From contig NZ_JAFBBD010000001.1 in NCBI RefSeq assembly GCF_016906995.1, positions 186,001-250,000 on the forward strand: a stretch of DNA of 64,000 nucleotides. The letters are read 5' to 3'. A program made the translations under genes and the position numbers. Position 1 is the stretch's first letter. Each line of letters begins with the position of its first letter. Below are positions 1 through 8,222 of this stretch, piece by piece. Below the pieces are notes generated by a model. The model was not told the origin of the DNA and did no database searches. It saw nothing but the letters and a program-made list of their open reading frames with translations. This DNA is from Spongiibacter marinus (GTDB lineage: Bacteria > Pseudomonadota > Gammaproteobacteria > Pseudomonadales > Spongiibacteraceae).

Positions 1-729
1 TTGCTTGGCCTGCGCGAACTCATCATCGGTAAGGCTGCCGGAGCGATGCATGCCCTCTAACTCTTTGAGCGAGTCTGCCAGCGCCTCGCCCTCATCTGGC
101 GCAATTTCCTGCTCGGCGGCCTCGCTTAAGCCCAGCCACTGCCCCAATTTGCGGAATATGCGCGCGATGCCACGCCACAATTTCGGCAGCAGCCAAATCA
201 GCAATAACAAGAACAGCACAAATAGGATCAGGAACACCAGCGGGTGATTCAAGGCCATCCACAGGCCACCAAGCACGGCGACATCCTCGCCGATCGAGGC
301 CGCCCAATTGCTTACCGGCTCTGGCGAGGTATTGATCAGCATACGGCTGCTGGCTTTCGCAGCGTGGGTTACCGACGTCACCGAGCCGCCGACAATGCCC
401 GCAGCGAGTTGCAGCGCCGGGCTCACATCACCCAATGAATTAGCAGCCAGTAGCGCCCCGGCGGGAATACGGATAAACGTATGCAGCGCGTCCCAGCCGG
501 TATCAACACCGGGAATTTTATCGGCGAAGAATTCCACCCCGTACATCAGACCCGCAGCCATAATCACTGCCGGGTCTTGCACGACCTGTAAATTCTCAGG
601 CAATACGATGCCGCCACTGGCACCGCCCAAGCCCAATACCAAAATTGCCGCATAGAGATTCAAGCCACTGGCCCATGCCACCCCCATGGTCAGTGATATC
701 AGGCTAATTAGCTGTTGATACTCATCCAC
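1..729 (-). CDS. DUF4126 family membrane protein, C-terminus cut by window edge
   Basis: Integral membrane protein of the DUF4126 family; no biochemical role is known. 243 codons are visible and the gene runs off the left edge. The first two thirds consist of Gly/Ala-rich hydrophobic helices. A very hydrophobic segment follows near residues 158-178, then an acidic soluble tail. The last visible residues (GSLTDDEFAQAK) look like a SHOCT motif, a short C-terminal oligomerisation element. I chose the GTG at 729 because AGGA lies 7 bases upstream and the next in-frame ATG would remove the first helix. It is divergent from the DUF2889 gene. Family call fairly sure, function unknown. Confidence 0.75.
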   Translation of the reverse strand, partial: MDEYQQLISLISLTMGVAWASGLNLYAAILVLGLGGASGGIVLPENLQVVQDPAVIMAAGLMYGVEFFADKIPGVDTGWDALHTFIRIPAGALLAANSLGDVSPALQLAAGIVGGSVTSVTHAAKASSRMLINTSPEPVSNWAASIGEDVAVLGGLWMALNHPLVFLILFVLFLLLLIWLLPKLWRGIARIFRKLGQWLGLSEAAEQEIAPDEGEALADSLKELEGMHRSGSLTDDEFAQAKQ

Positions 730-863
730 TTGTCGTTCCTCGGCCAGGCCAACAGATTTGCTGCAATCCCCCCTAACTGGCATCGGCGCGGAGAGAATCA
801 GCCGTTATTCTGCGCAGTCACCAACATACTGAGAATAGGCGCGAAAAGCCACGCCGTCAGCGA

Positions 864-900
864 GTGACCTCATGCGTCACCCAAATCGACCGGAACGGTC
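864..900. promoter_or_regulatory. Two adjacent inverted repeats upstream of the DUF2889 gene
   Basis: GTGAC-N7-GTCAC (864-880) is followed 7 bases later by GACCG-GAA-CGGTC (888-900), both perfect. They end 54 bases before the DUF2889 start and lie in the divergent gap with the DUF4126 gene. They look like operator half-site pairs for a dimeric repressor. No regulator is known, so this is inference from symmetry alone. Confidence 0.35.
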
Positions 901-954
901 AATCACTGCACGCGCAGAGCGGGTAGTATCAAGGGTTGAGCTTGGAGAAATACC

Positions 955-1737
955 ATGTCGACCTACAACAGTTATCCAGAGAATCCCAACTACGGAAGCG
1001 GCTGCTTTCGCCGCCGAATACAGCTGCGCGCCTCTGAGTTTCAGGTGATTGCCGAATTGGAAGACCACAACCACGGTTTTCGCTTAACCCTGGACCACGA
1101 CGGCAGCACGGTAACCGCCATCAATGCGGAGACACTGCGCATTCCTTTTTCGACCTGCCCAGGCGCCGTCACGCCACTGCAGGGCTTGGTGGGTTTGCCC
1201 GTCACGCAAGACAGCCAGGTACTGCTTGCCCACAGTAATCCAACCGCCAATTGCACCCACCTCTACGACCTCTGCCTGCTCGCCATTGCTCAGGCAGCAC
1301 GCGGTGAAGGTAAACAGGTTTACGATATGCGCATCGATGATGAAACCGGTGAGCAAGGCGGTATTGCCGAAGTCCGCGTCAACGACGAGCTGGTGCACCG
1401 CTGGCGCTGCCGTGATTGGACAATTCTCGAGCCCGCCGAATTCGCAGGGAATGTCTTGTTCAAAGGCTTTACGGCCTGGGCCGGTCGCGCATTTCAGGGA
1501 GAGGAGCAACGCGCCGCCTTCGCCTTACAGAAGGCCTACTTTGTTTCCAGCGCGCGGCGATACGACCTGGACGCAATGGCCGGCGAGGCGGCTAATGATT
1601 CGCGAGAGGTTATGTATGGCGCCTGCTATACCTATACCTCGCCACAAATAGAACAGGCCTATCGCATGGCCGGCACTGTACGGGATTTCAGTCATGCCGA
1701 GCAGCACTTGTTAACGTTCAAGGACGTGACACCTTGA
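955..1737 (+). CDS. DUF2889 domain-containing protein
   Basis: Conserved protein of the DUF2889 family, 260 residues, function unknown. Family features are visible: the FRRRIQLRA start of the domain (about residues 18-26), the ELEDHNHGFRLTLDHDG segment (35-51) and STCPGAVTPLQGL (about 67-79). There is no signal peptide or membrane segment, so it is probably cytoplasmic. The ATG at 955 is preceded by TTGGAG at a normal distance. Two inverted repeats sit just upstream. DUF2889 genes are often found among catabolic genes in proteobacteria (from memory), but nothing adjacent here fixes a substrate. Confidence 0.8.
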   Translation: MSTYNSYPENPNYGSGCFRRRIQLRASEFQVIAELEDHNHGFRLTLDHDGSTVTAINAETLRIPFSTCPGAVTPLQGLVGLPVTQDSQVLLAHSNPTANCTHLYDLCLLAIAQAARGEGKQVYDMRIDDETGEQGGIAEVRVNDELVHRWRCRDWTILEPAEFAGNVLFKGFTAWAGRAFQGEEQRAAFALQKAYFVSSARRYDLDAMAGEAANDSREVMYGACYTYTSPQIEQAYRMAGTVRDFSHAEQHLLTFKDVTP

Positions 1738-1825
1738 GTGAACCATACCCGCCTGCGGCCAGCCATTACAGCGATAGGCACAATTACGAATATTGTGACA
1801 TGGGGGCAATGGCTATAGTGGAGTC

Positions 1826-1920
1826 ATGCTTAACAGCGACCGCTTCAATGCAAGCAGCCGCTAGCGAACGTCTCCATAGTAGCACCCCCGCTTGGCACCC
1901 ATATGATGGGTGCTTTTTTT
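1826..1920 (+). ncRNA. Candidate small RNA ending in a strong terminator
   Basis: A TATAGT box at 1814-1819, with an imperfect TTGTGA upstream (1793-1798, spacing only 15), would start a transcript near 1826. It would end at the perfect hairpin with T7 run at 1895-1920. No convincing reading frame fits. The simpler alternative is that this is just the 3' end of the DUF2889 transcript, whose stop codon is about 160 bases upstream. Confidence 0.25.
1895..1920 (+). terminator. Rho-independent terminator
   Basis: Perfect 8-bp stem GCACCCAT / ATGGGTGC with a 3-base loop, followed by seven T. It works in the + direction only; there is no T run on the other side. It ends the DUF2889 transcript or the candidate small RNA and separates them from the convergent SIMPL gene. 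Confidence 0.9.
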
Positions 1921-1934
1921 ATGCCCGCCGCGCG

Positions 1935-2633
1935 CTAGTCGAGCAAAAACACCAGCGACAAGCGCGACGACACGGTTTCTTTACCCAGCAGCATCGGCGC
2001 ATCGGCACTGGCCTTCGCCTCCATCATCATCACACCGGGGTTGCCACGCGGCACCGCCGGCGCACTGCTCGCGTCAATGCGGTACACCTTGCCCAGCTTG
2101 CGACCCAGATTACTGGCCAGCACCGTCGCCCGCTGGCGAGCGTCAGCCACCGCAGCAAGCAGGGCACGCTCGGCCAACACGTCGCGGTCGGCGACAACAA
2201 ATTGCACCTGGCCCAATTCAGTGATGCCTGCCGCCATCAAACCATCCACAAGATCCCCGTAGCGGCTCAGGTCAGCCAGCGAAATATCGACATGGCGTTC
2301 GACCCGCTGTCCCCGCAACCTGCGCTTACCGTCCTCCCAGACATAGTCGGGGTGAACTCGGATCTGCGATGCACGAATAGCCGTATCAGCAATGTCTTGT
2401 GCACGCGCGGCCGCCAGTACCGCCGCCACGCGTCGGTCGACGTTGGCTTTTGCCGCAGAGGCCGTGCTCTGCGTGTCAGACACCAGAAGACGCAATTCGG
2501 CGCTATCGGGCAACGCTTCAACTTCACCGTAGCCCTGCACAACAATATGGGGATCATCGGGGAGCGCCGATGCCAACAGTGGCAAAGGCAGGCACACCGA
2601 CAGGCTCAGCAGTACATTTCGCAACAAATTCAT
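1935..2633 (-). CDS. SIMPL (DUF541) domain periplasmic protein
   Basis: Exported SIMPL/DUF541 family protein, 232 residues from the chosen start. A clear signal peptide (MNLLRNVLLSLSVCLPLPL, then ASA) precedes the domain. The domain opens with HIVVQGYGEVEALPDSAELRL and carries the family's alternating-strand pattern to the C-terminus. Family members (E. coli YggE, BP26 of Brucella) form periplasmic or outer-membrane-associated ring oligomers and are linked to oxidative stress tolerance. I chose the ATG at 2633 over 2660 because it places the signal peptide at the very N-terminus and has AAGGA upstream. It is divergent from the aldehyde dehydrogenase. Confidence 0.88.
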   Translation of the reverse strand: MNLLRNVLLSLSVCLPLPLLASALPDDPHIVVQGYGEVEALPDSAELRLLVSDTQSTASAAKANVDRRVAAVLAAARAQDIADTAIRASQIRVHPDYVWEDGKRRLRGQRVERHVDISLADLSRYGDLVDGLMAAGITELGQVQFVVADRDVLAERALLAAVADARQRATVLASNLGRKLGKVYRIDASSAPAVPRGNPGVMMMEAKASADAPMLLGKETVSSRLSLVFLLD

Positions 2634-2751
2634 GGGACTGGGCTTCCTTCTCTGAATCATTCCATAATCACACCGGCGGCAATGCCCCGGACAATAATAT
2701 GACGCCGTTATAAACGTGCGTCACCACCACTCATCAAGCGGGAGAACAACA

Positions 2752-4200
2752 ATGAACAGTCAGGTTGACAACAGCGCAGCAGAAAATATCCAGCGCATCC
2801 TAAACAAGCAACGCAATGCCTACATTGCCGGCGGCGCCGTCAGCGCCGAAACTCGCATCGACCGACTGACGCGCGCGATCGATTTGATCTTCGACAACCG
2901 CGACGAAATTGTCGCGACCCTGAGTGAAGACTTTGGCCACCGCAGCAGCCATCAGTCACTGATGTCTGACATTTATGCCACTATCGAATGCTTAAAGCAC
3001 AGCAAAAAGCACCTCAAAAAGTGGATGAAGCACGAAAAACGCAAGGCCCCCTTCCCAATGAATCTGTTAGGTGGCAAGGCGCGTGTCGAATACCAGCCCG
3101 TGGGCGTTGTCGGCATTATCGGCACTTGGAATTTCCCCATTAATACGATCTTTTCACCGCTGGCGGGCGTGCTGGCCGCAGGCAACCGCGCGATGATTAA
3201 ATGCTCGGAAGTCACACCCAAAACCGGCGAGCTGGTGGAAAAACTGGTTGCCAAATATTTTAAAGAAGATGAGCTGGTTGCCATCAACGGTGGCCCCGAT
3301 GTGGGCGCCAGCTTCTCAGCGGCCCCCTTCGACCACATCATCTTCACAGGCGCGACCTCCATCGCTCGCCATATCATGCGCGCCGCCGCCGACAACCTTA
3401 CGCCGGTCACGCTGGAGCTGGGCGGTAAGTCGCCAGTGATAATCAGCGACAGCTACGCGCTACAAGAAGCCGCCGAGCGTATTGTGAACGGCAAAATTCT
3501 GAACGTTGGCCAGGTCTGCCTATCGCCAGATTATGTGTTTGTGCCAGAAGCCAAGCTTGAAGACTTTATCAGCGCGGTAATGGACCACCTGGGCAGTCTG
3601 TTTCCCTCACTGCTGGACAACGCGGATTACACGTCCGTGGTCAATGGCCGCCACTTCCAGCGCTTACAGAGCTATCTGGCTGACGCGCTCGAACAAGGTG
3701 CTGACGTTCGCGAGTTCAACCCTGCGAATGAAAACTTCGACCAGCAGGAGGGCACTCACAAACTGCCGCTAACCGTCATTGTTAATCCCAGTGACGAGCT
3801 CAAGGTCATGCAAGAGGAGCTGTTCGGTCCCATTCTTTGCGTGAAGAGTTACCGCAAGCTCGACGACTGTCTGGACTATATTAATGCCCGCCCCCGGCCC
3901 CTGGCGTTGTACTACTTTGGCAAAGACGACGCCGAGCAGCGCCGGATTCTCGACCACAGCATTAGCGGCGCAGTGACCATTAACGACGTTATCTTCCATG
4001 TTAGTTGTGAAGACCTGCCCTTTGGCGGCATTGGCCCTAGCGGCATGGGCAACTACCATGGCGTCGATGGTTTCCGCACATTTAGCCACGCTAAAGCGGT
4101 CTACAAACAGAGTAATCTCAACTTTCAAAAGCTGGGCGGCATGCTGCCACCCTACGGTGACAAGGCAGACAAAACACTGAACGCCATGATCCGTAAGTAG
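2752..4200 (+). CDS. Coniferyl aldehyde dehydrogenase-type ALDH
   Basis: NAD(P)-dependent aldehyde dehydrogenase, 482 residues, closest in pattern to coniferyl aldehyde dehydrogenases (CalB) and membrane-proximal fatty-aldehyde ALDHs. Cofactor and catalytic motifs are present: PVGVVGIIGTWNFP near 102-115, the general-base Glu222 in ELGGKSP and the nucleophile Cys256 in GQVCLSPDY. The late LPFGGIGPSGMG motif is also intact. It would oxidise aromatic or long-chain aldehydes to acids in the cytoplasm. The ATG at 2752 has GGGAGAA upstream; an in-frame start at 2716 lacks a ribosome site. It is monocistronic and ends at its own hairpin. The natural substrate cannot be read from the sequence. Confidence 0.9.
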   Translation: MNSQVDNSAAENIQRILNKQRNAYIAGGAVSAETRIDRLTRAIDLIFDNRDEIVATLSEDFGHRSSHQSLMSDIYATIECLKHSKKHLKKWMKHEKRKAPFPMNLLGGKARVEYQPVGVVGIIGTWNFPINTIFSPLAGVLAAGNRAMIKCSEVTPKTGELVEKLVAKYFKEDELVAINGGPDVGASFSAAPFDHIIFTGATSIARHIMRAAADNLTPVTLELGGKSPVIISDSYALQEAAERIVNGKILNVGQVCLSPDYVFVPEAKLEDFISAVMDHLGSLFPSLLDNADYTSVVNGRHFQRLQSYLADALEQGADVREFNPANENFDQQEGTHKLPLTVIVNPSDELKVMQEELFGPILCVKSYRKLDDCLDYINARPRPLALYYFGKDDAEQRRILDHSISGAVTINDVIFHVSCEDLPFGGIGPSGMGNYHGVDGFRTFSHAKAVYKQSNLNFQKLGGMLPPYGDKADKTLNAMIRK

Positions 4201-4207
4201 CACCCTG

Positions 4208-4236
4208 TGCGGCCGCCCGAAACGGCGGCCGCATTT
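4208..4236 (+). terminator. GC-rich hairpin terminator after the aldehyde dehydrogenase
   Basis: 10-bp stem TGCGGCCGCC / GGCGGCCGCA with a 6-base loop, followed by only three T. The stem is strong and the T run weak. It lies 8 bases after the stop codon. Confidence 0.7.
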
Positions 4237-4346
4237 ACTGAAAATAGTCCTTCTCCTTCCCCCCCGAGTTCGCGCATAATCCGCGCATTATGCTAGGGTC
4301 AACGCTATAACCCTTTATACCGTCAATACAGCGTGAGGCTTATCGC

Positions 4347-4793
4347 TTGGCAGCACCTCTAACAACACAAAGCGTTCTTGGTTGGCGAGAATGGGTTGGC
4401 CTGCCCGACCTGGGCATCAGCCACCTGAAGGCAAAGGTCGACACCGGCGCCCGCAGTTCGTCCCTCCACGCCTTCGACATTCAAACCTTCGACCGCGACG
4501 GCAAGCCCTGGGTGAAATTTAAAGTACACCCTCAGCAACACGACGACACGGAAACAGTTTGCTGCGAAGCCGAAATTAAAGACTACCGCCAGGTGACCGA
4601 CTCCGGCGGTCACCGCAGCATGCGTTACGTGATTGAAACGACCCTTGCGCTCGGCGATCAGCGGTTGTCTATCGAGATGACCCTCGCCGACCGCTCTGAC
4701 ATGCTGTTTCGAATGCTCATTGGGCGCACGGCAATGAAAAACTATATTGTCGACCCCAGTCGCTCTTACTGTGCGAGCGAGCCCCAGCCTTAA
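4347..4793 (+). CDS. rimB: RimK-associated retropepsin-like protease RimB
   Basis: RimB family (COG4067, ATP-dependent zinc/aspartic protease fold), 148 residues. The retropepsin-like motif [13 protein letters not shown] (about 29-41) is intact, as is the late [15 protein letters not shown] motif. In Pseudomonas, RimB works with RimK in cycles of polyglutamate addition to and trimming from ribosomal protein S6. The TTG start at 4347 is supported by GAGG 8 bases upstream and by the domain beginning directly after it. It is first in an operon with rimK and an AstE-like gene, 37 bases ahead of rimK. Confidence 0.88.
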   Translation: MAAPLTTQSVLGWREWVGLPDLGISHLKAKVDTGARSSSLHAFDIQTFDRDGKPWVKFKVHPQQHDDTETVCCEAEIKDYRQVTDSGGHRSMRYVIETTLALGDQRLSIEMTLADRSDMLFRMLIGRTAMKNYIVDPSRSYCASEPQP

Positions 4794-4830
4794 CCCACTG
4801 CGCACCGAAGGTGCACGGAGAGTACCGACT

Positions 4831-5736
4831 ATGAAAATCGCCATACTGTCACGCAATAGCCGCCTTTACTCCACCCGGCGACTGGTCGAAGCCTGCAAGG
4901 AAAGGGGCCACGAAGTGCGCGTGCTCGATACACTCAAATGCTATATGGAGCTGAGCTCTAACGAGCCTGCGGTGTGGTACAAAGGCGAAAAGCTGGAAGA
5001 TTTCGACGCCATTATTCCGCGCATCGGCGCCTCTATCACGACCTATGGTTTGGCGGTTATCCGCCAGTTCGAAATGATGGGCACCTACAGCCTGACCGAG
5101 TCGGTGGCGCTGGGCCGCTCCCGAGATAAATTGCGCGCCCTACAATTAATGTCGCGCAAAAATATCGGTATGCCCGTAACCAGCTTCGCCCACGACGTGC
5201 ACAACACCAAGGAACTCATTAAATTGGTGGGCGGTGCACCGGTCGTCGTCAAACTGCTCGCGGGTACTCAAGGGCGGGGCGTGGTGTTGGCAGAAACCGC
5301 CAAGGCCGCCGAAAGTGTTATCGATGCGTTTCGTGAGCTCAAAGCTGATTTTCTCGTCCAGGAGTTCATCAAAGAAGCGGGCGGCTCTGATGTACGCTGC
5401 CTGGTCATCGGCCGCAAAGTGGTGGCGGCCATGCAGCGCACCGCGGCGAGCGGCGAGTTTCGCTCCAACCTTCATCGCGGGGGTAGCGCCGAACTCACCA
5501 AGCTGACGCCGGCGGAGCGCGCCACAGCGGTCAAGGCCGCACAAATTATGGGCCTGAATGTCGCCGGGGTAGATATATTGCGCTCCTCGCGTGGCCCTCT
5601 GGTTATGGAGGTCAACTCCTCCCCCGGACTGGAAGGGATTGAAACGGCCAGCCGCAAGAACGTCGCCGGTGAAATCGTCAAGTTTATCGAAGAAAATGCT
5701 GGCCCTAATAAAACTAAAACACGTGGCCGAGGCTAA
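4831..5736 (+). CDS. rimK: Ribosomal protein S6 glutamate ligase RimK
   Basis: ATP-grasp ligase, 301 residues, almost the length of E. coli RimK (300). It adds glutamates to the C-terminus of ribosomal protein S6 (RpsF). Visible features are the N-terminal preATP-grasp fold (MKIAILSRN), the [11 protein letters not shown] segment, the ATP-grasp core with [14 protein letters not shown] and [13 protein letters not shown], and the metal-binding end [14 protein letters not shown]. The ATG at 4831 was chosen because GGAGAG lies 8 bases upstream and the family N-terminus starts there. It is the middle gene of the rimB-rimK-AstE-like operon. The c-di-GMP phosphodiesterase RimA, part of the Pseudomonas rimABK operon, is absent here. 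Confidence 0.95.
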   Translation: MKIAILSRNSRLYSTRRLVEACKERGHEVRVLDTLKCYMELSSNEPAVWYKGEKLEDFDAIIPRIGASITTYGLAVIRQFEMMGTYSLTESVALGRSRDKLRALQLMSRKNIGMPVTSFAHDVHNTKELIKLVGGAPVVVKLLAGTQGRGVVLAETAKAAESVIDAFRELKADFLVQEFIKEAGGSDVRCLVIGRKVVAAMQRTAASGEFRSNLHRGGSAELTKLTPAERATAVKAAQIMGLNVAGVDILRSSRGPLVMEVNSSPGLEGIETASRKNVAGEIVKFIEENAGPNKTKTRGRG

Positions 5737-5767
5737 ACTCCGCCCTTTTGTTCCGGAGCCTTATTGA

Positions 5768-6871
5768 GTGTCTGAAAAACCCACAGCGAGCAGACGGCGT
5801 AGCCGCCCACAGGCAAAACGCATTGTTATCGCCGGCACAGAGATTATTCCCGGCAGCCGCCAACAGCTGGCGCTGCCGGTCGCCAAGCTCTACACCCATA
5901 CCGAGCTTTCCATCACCATCAAAACCGTGCGCAGCAAACGCGAGGGGCCAACCCTCTTTGTCAGCGCCGCCATTCACGGCGATGAAATTAATGGCGTAGA
6001 GATTGTCCGGCGCCTGCTCCAGCATCGCTCCCTGCGCTCATTGCGCGGCACCTTGGTCACCATCCCCGTGGTCAATGTACACGGTTTTCTGAACAACAGC
6101 CGCTACCTGCCCGACGGCCGAGACCTCAACCGGAGCTTCCCCGGCTCGCCCAAAAGCTCATTGGCGGGCCGTATTGCTCACAGTTTTTTTAATGAAGTGG
6201 TTGCCCATTGCGACTACGGGATTGACCTTCACACCGGCGCTCGCCACCGCGGAAACCTGCCGCAAATTCGCGCAGACCTTCAAGACGAGCGCACCCGCGC
6301 GATGGCCGAAGCCTTCGGCGCGCCGGTAATGCTGCACGCGAAAACCCGCGACGGCTCGCTGCGCGAGGTGGCGAATGACCAAAAGATACCCATTCTGCTG
6401 TATGAGGCTGGGGAAGCACTGCGCTTCGACGAGGTGGCCATTCGGGCCGGTGTGTCGGGGATTATCAACGTGATGCGACAGATTGGCATGTTGCCCGCGT
6501 CCCGCAGCAAGCGCCCAAAGCGCACGCCGATGGTGACCGATCAGTCTTACTGGGTACGCGCCAGGGTTAGCGGCGTACTGAGAGCACTCGTTCCCCTGGG
6601 CGCATTCGTCAAGAAAGATGAGGTTATTGCCGTTATCTCTGACCCTATCGGCGATAGTAGCGGGGATGTCGAGATCGTCGCGAATGATGCCGGCATCGTT
6701 ATCGGCCGCACTTATCTGCCGCTGATCTACGAGGGCGACGCGCTCTTTCACATCGCCAAATATAAAGCGGATATCGACGAGGCGCTGCTGCACTACAACG
6801 AAATTATGGAAGCTTTTGAACCCGAGGCCTCCCCGCCCGCACCTGGCGAAGACCCGCCGATCGCCAGCTAG
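5768..6871 (+). CDS. Succinylglutamate desuccinylase/aspartoacylase family zinc amidohydrolase
   Basis: M14-like zinc hydrolase of the AstE/AspA family, 367 residues. The metal site is recognisable: HGDE (about 75-78), the RYLPDGRDLNRSFPG substrate loop (about 117-131) and IDLHTGA (about 156-162). A distal Glu lies in LLYEAGE and a C-terminal biotinyl-like beta domain follows. It would remove an acyl or aminoacyl group from an amino-acid-like substrate. It follows rimK by 31 bases with a GTG start and CGGAG upstream, so a role in glutamyl-tail metabolism is plausible but unproven. Its stop codon shares the bases TA with the stop of the convergent hydrolase. Confidence 0.85.
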   Translation: MSEKPTASRRRSRPQAKRIVIAGTEIIPGSRQQLALPVAKLYTHTELSITIKTVRSKREGPTLFVSAAIHGDEINGVEIVRRLLQHRSLRSLRGTLVTIPVVNVHGFLNNSRYLPDGRDLNRSFPGSPKSSLAGRIAHSFFNEVVAHCDYGIDLHTGARHRGNLPQIRADLQDERTRAMAEAFGAPVMLHAKTRDGSLREVANDQKIPILLYEAGEALRFDEVAIRAGVSGIINVMRQIGMLPASRSKRPKRTPMVTDQSYWVRARVSGVLRALVPLGAFVKKDEVIAVISDPIGDSSGDVEIVANDAGIVIGRTYLPLIYEGDALFHIAKYKADIDEALLHYNEIMEAFEPEASPPAPGEDPPIAS

Positions 6872-8076
6872 ACCTGCGCACGTTGTTGTAGCGTCTGTCC
6901 CTGGCAGTGGCTGTCCATAAAGCTCAGCATTAGCTTCAGGTATTCTTGGCGTCCCAGGTGGATAACATGATTGCCGGGGAACCAGTGCAAATGGCTATCG
7001 GGCCAATGGCCGTGCAGTAGCCGCACAAAACGCGGCGGTGTAAAGCGGTCACCCGCACCACCAATAATCATCACTTTTTCGGGGTCTAACAGAGGCTGAT
7101 AACTCAAGGGGCTGTGTATCGCCATTCCTCGACGCAAGTCCATGGCCGAAAAGCCAGAACGCCGCTCGATCAATTCCATAATCTCGTGGGTCGGCTGCCA
7201 GCTTCGAATGGTGTCTACCGGCGCAACCAATGGGGAGTTGGGTATGCAAAAGGCCAGACGCGGCTCAACCGCCGCCAACAAGGCGCTTAGGTAGCCCCCC
7301 AAACTCAAACCGGAAATCCCGATATGCGGCGCACCGCGCCGTTCGAGGAAGTCGACCAATACTCGCAGGTCACAGATCGATTGCAGCATGCCCTCGGTCA
7401 TCTGAGCAAAGCCATCACTAAACAAACCCTGACCACTAAACAATGACAAACGCCCTGCACGCTGCCCATGAAAGGGAATAGTAAACAGTGCAATGTCATA
7501 GCCGCGCTCGTAAAACCACGGCAACGAGAAGAAACGGCTATTGAACTCGTAGTCGCTGGCTACCACGCCGTGCACAAAAATCAGCGTCGGTCGCGACCCC
7601 TCCGGGTGACTCCAGTACTGCACCTGCGCGCGGCGATTGCGCTGATGGCTGAGGTAGCGGTCCACCATATCCGGGTTCAGTGGCTCAAAGGGGCTGTCGA
7701 AGCTGAGCTGAAGGGTGGGTACTTTCTTTCGCCATCCGGCCCAACGCGGTGTTTGCACAGCCTTTACATCCACCTGCGGGGGCGTCTTAAAAACCTTCGT
7801 GACATCGCGCTGTGCGGCCAGTCCGGCGTAAAAGTCCATGAACCGGCGCTCATCTGCCAAGGCGCTGGGGTTTAACAGTAGTTTGGGCAACAACGATGCA
7901 CTGATCGCCGACCCCAACGCGGTGCGCAGCACACGGTCTACCGCAGCGGTTCCGTAAACTTGCAAGGGGGACTCACCGTCGAGCTCGGTACCGTCGGACT
8001 GACTGTAAAAATCTTCTGGGAGACTCAACCACCACGGCGGCATCTCCGTCACTTTGGGCAGCGCGTTATCCGTCAT
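6868..8076 (-). CDS. Alpha/beta hydrolase (ABHD18/DUF2048-like)
   Basis: Large alpha/beta-fold hydrolase, 402 residues, with a ~155-residue N-terminal extension before the core. The oxyanion motif is FVHG (167-170) and the nucleophile is Ser258 in GLSLGG. The likely acid is Asp343 in GAGDRFTP, with His370 or His373 in GNHVIHLG completing the triad. There is no signal peptide, so it is cytoplasmic. The substrate is unknown; esterase or lipase-like activity is inference from the triad. It is convergent with the AstE-like gene (overlapping stops) and divergent from xerC. Confidence 0.82.
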   Translation of the reverse strand: MTDNALPKVTEMPPWWLSLPEDFYSQSDGTELDGESPLQVYGTAAVDRVLRTALGSAISASLLPKLLLNPSALADERRFMDFYAGLAAQRDVTKVFKTPPQVDVKAVQTPRWAGWRKKVPTLQLSFDSPFEPLNPDMVDRYLSHQRNRRAQVQYWSHPEGSRPTLIFVHGVVASDYEFNSRFFSLPWFYERGYDIALFTIPFHGQRAGRLSLFSGQGLFSDGFAQMTEGMLQSICDLRVLVDFLERRGAPHIGISGLSLGGYLSALLAAVEPRLAFCIPNSPLVAPVDTIRSWQPTHEIMELIERRSGFSAMDLRRGMAIHSPLSYQPLLDPEKVMIIGGAGDRFTPPRFVRLLHGHWPDSHLHWFPGNHVIHLGRQEYLKLMLSFMDSHCQGQTLQQRAQV

Positions 8077-8222
8077 TGTTGTCCTTATTATTTATCAGCG
8101 TCTCACCTCGTTTTATCATATTCTCCATTAAATGAAAGCCCGCATGTGCCGAGATAAGCTCCTAGCCTTGCCCACTGGCGCGCGACAACCTAAGCTGAGA
8201 CCTTCGAACACAGGCCAACCGT

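Noticed and set aside
806-837. Imperfect inverted repeat TATTCT...AGAATA
   Set aside because: Arms of 6 bases with a 20-base interior and mismatches; too weak to call a site beside the two perfect palindromes downstream.
1734-2702. 322-codon + strand frame starting at the DUF2889 stop
   Set aside because: It runs through a perfect terminator and lies antisense to the SIMPL gene, which has a signal peptide and clear family pattern. Composition is Gln/His/Arg-rich, as in shadow frames.
6158-6793. 211-codon minus strand frame
   Set aside because: Antisense to the AstE-like gene, whose zinc motifs are intact.
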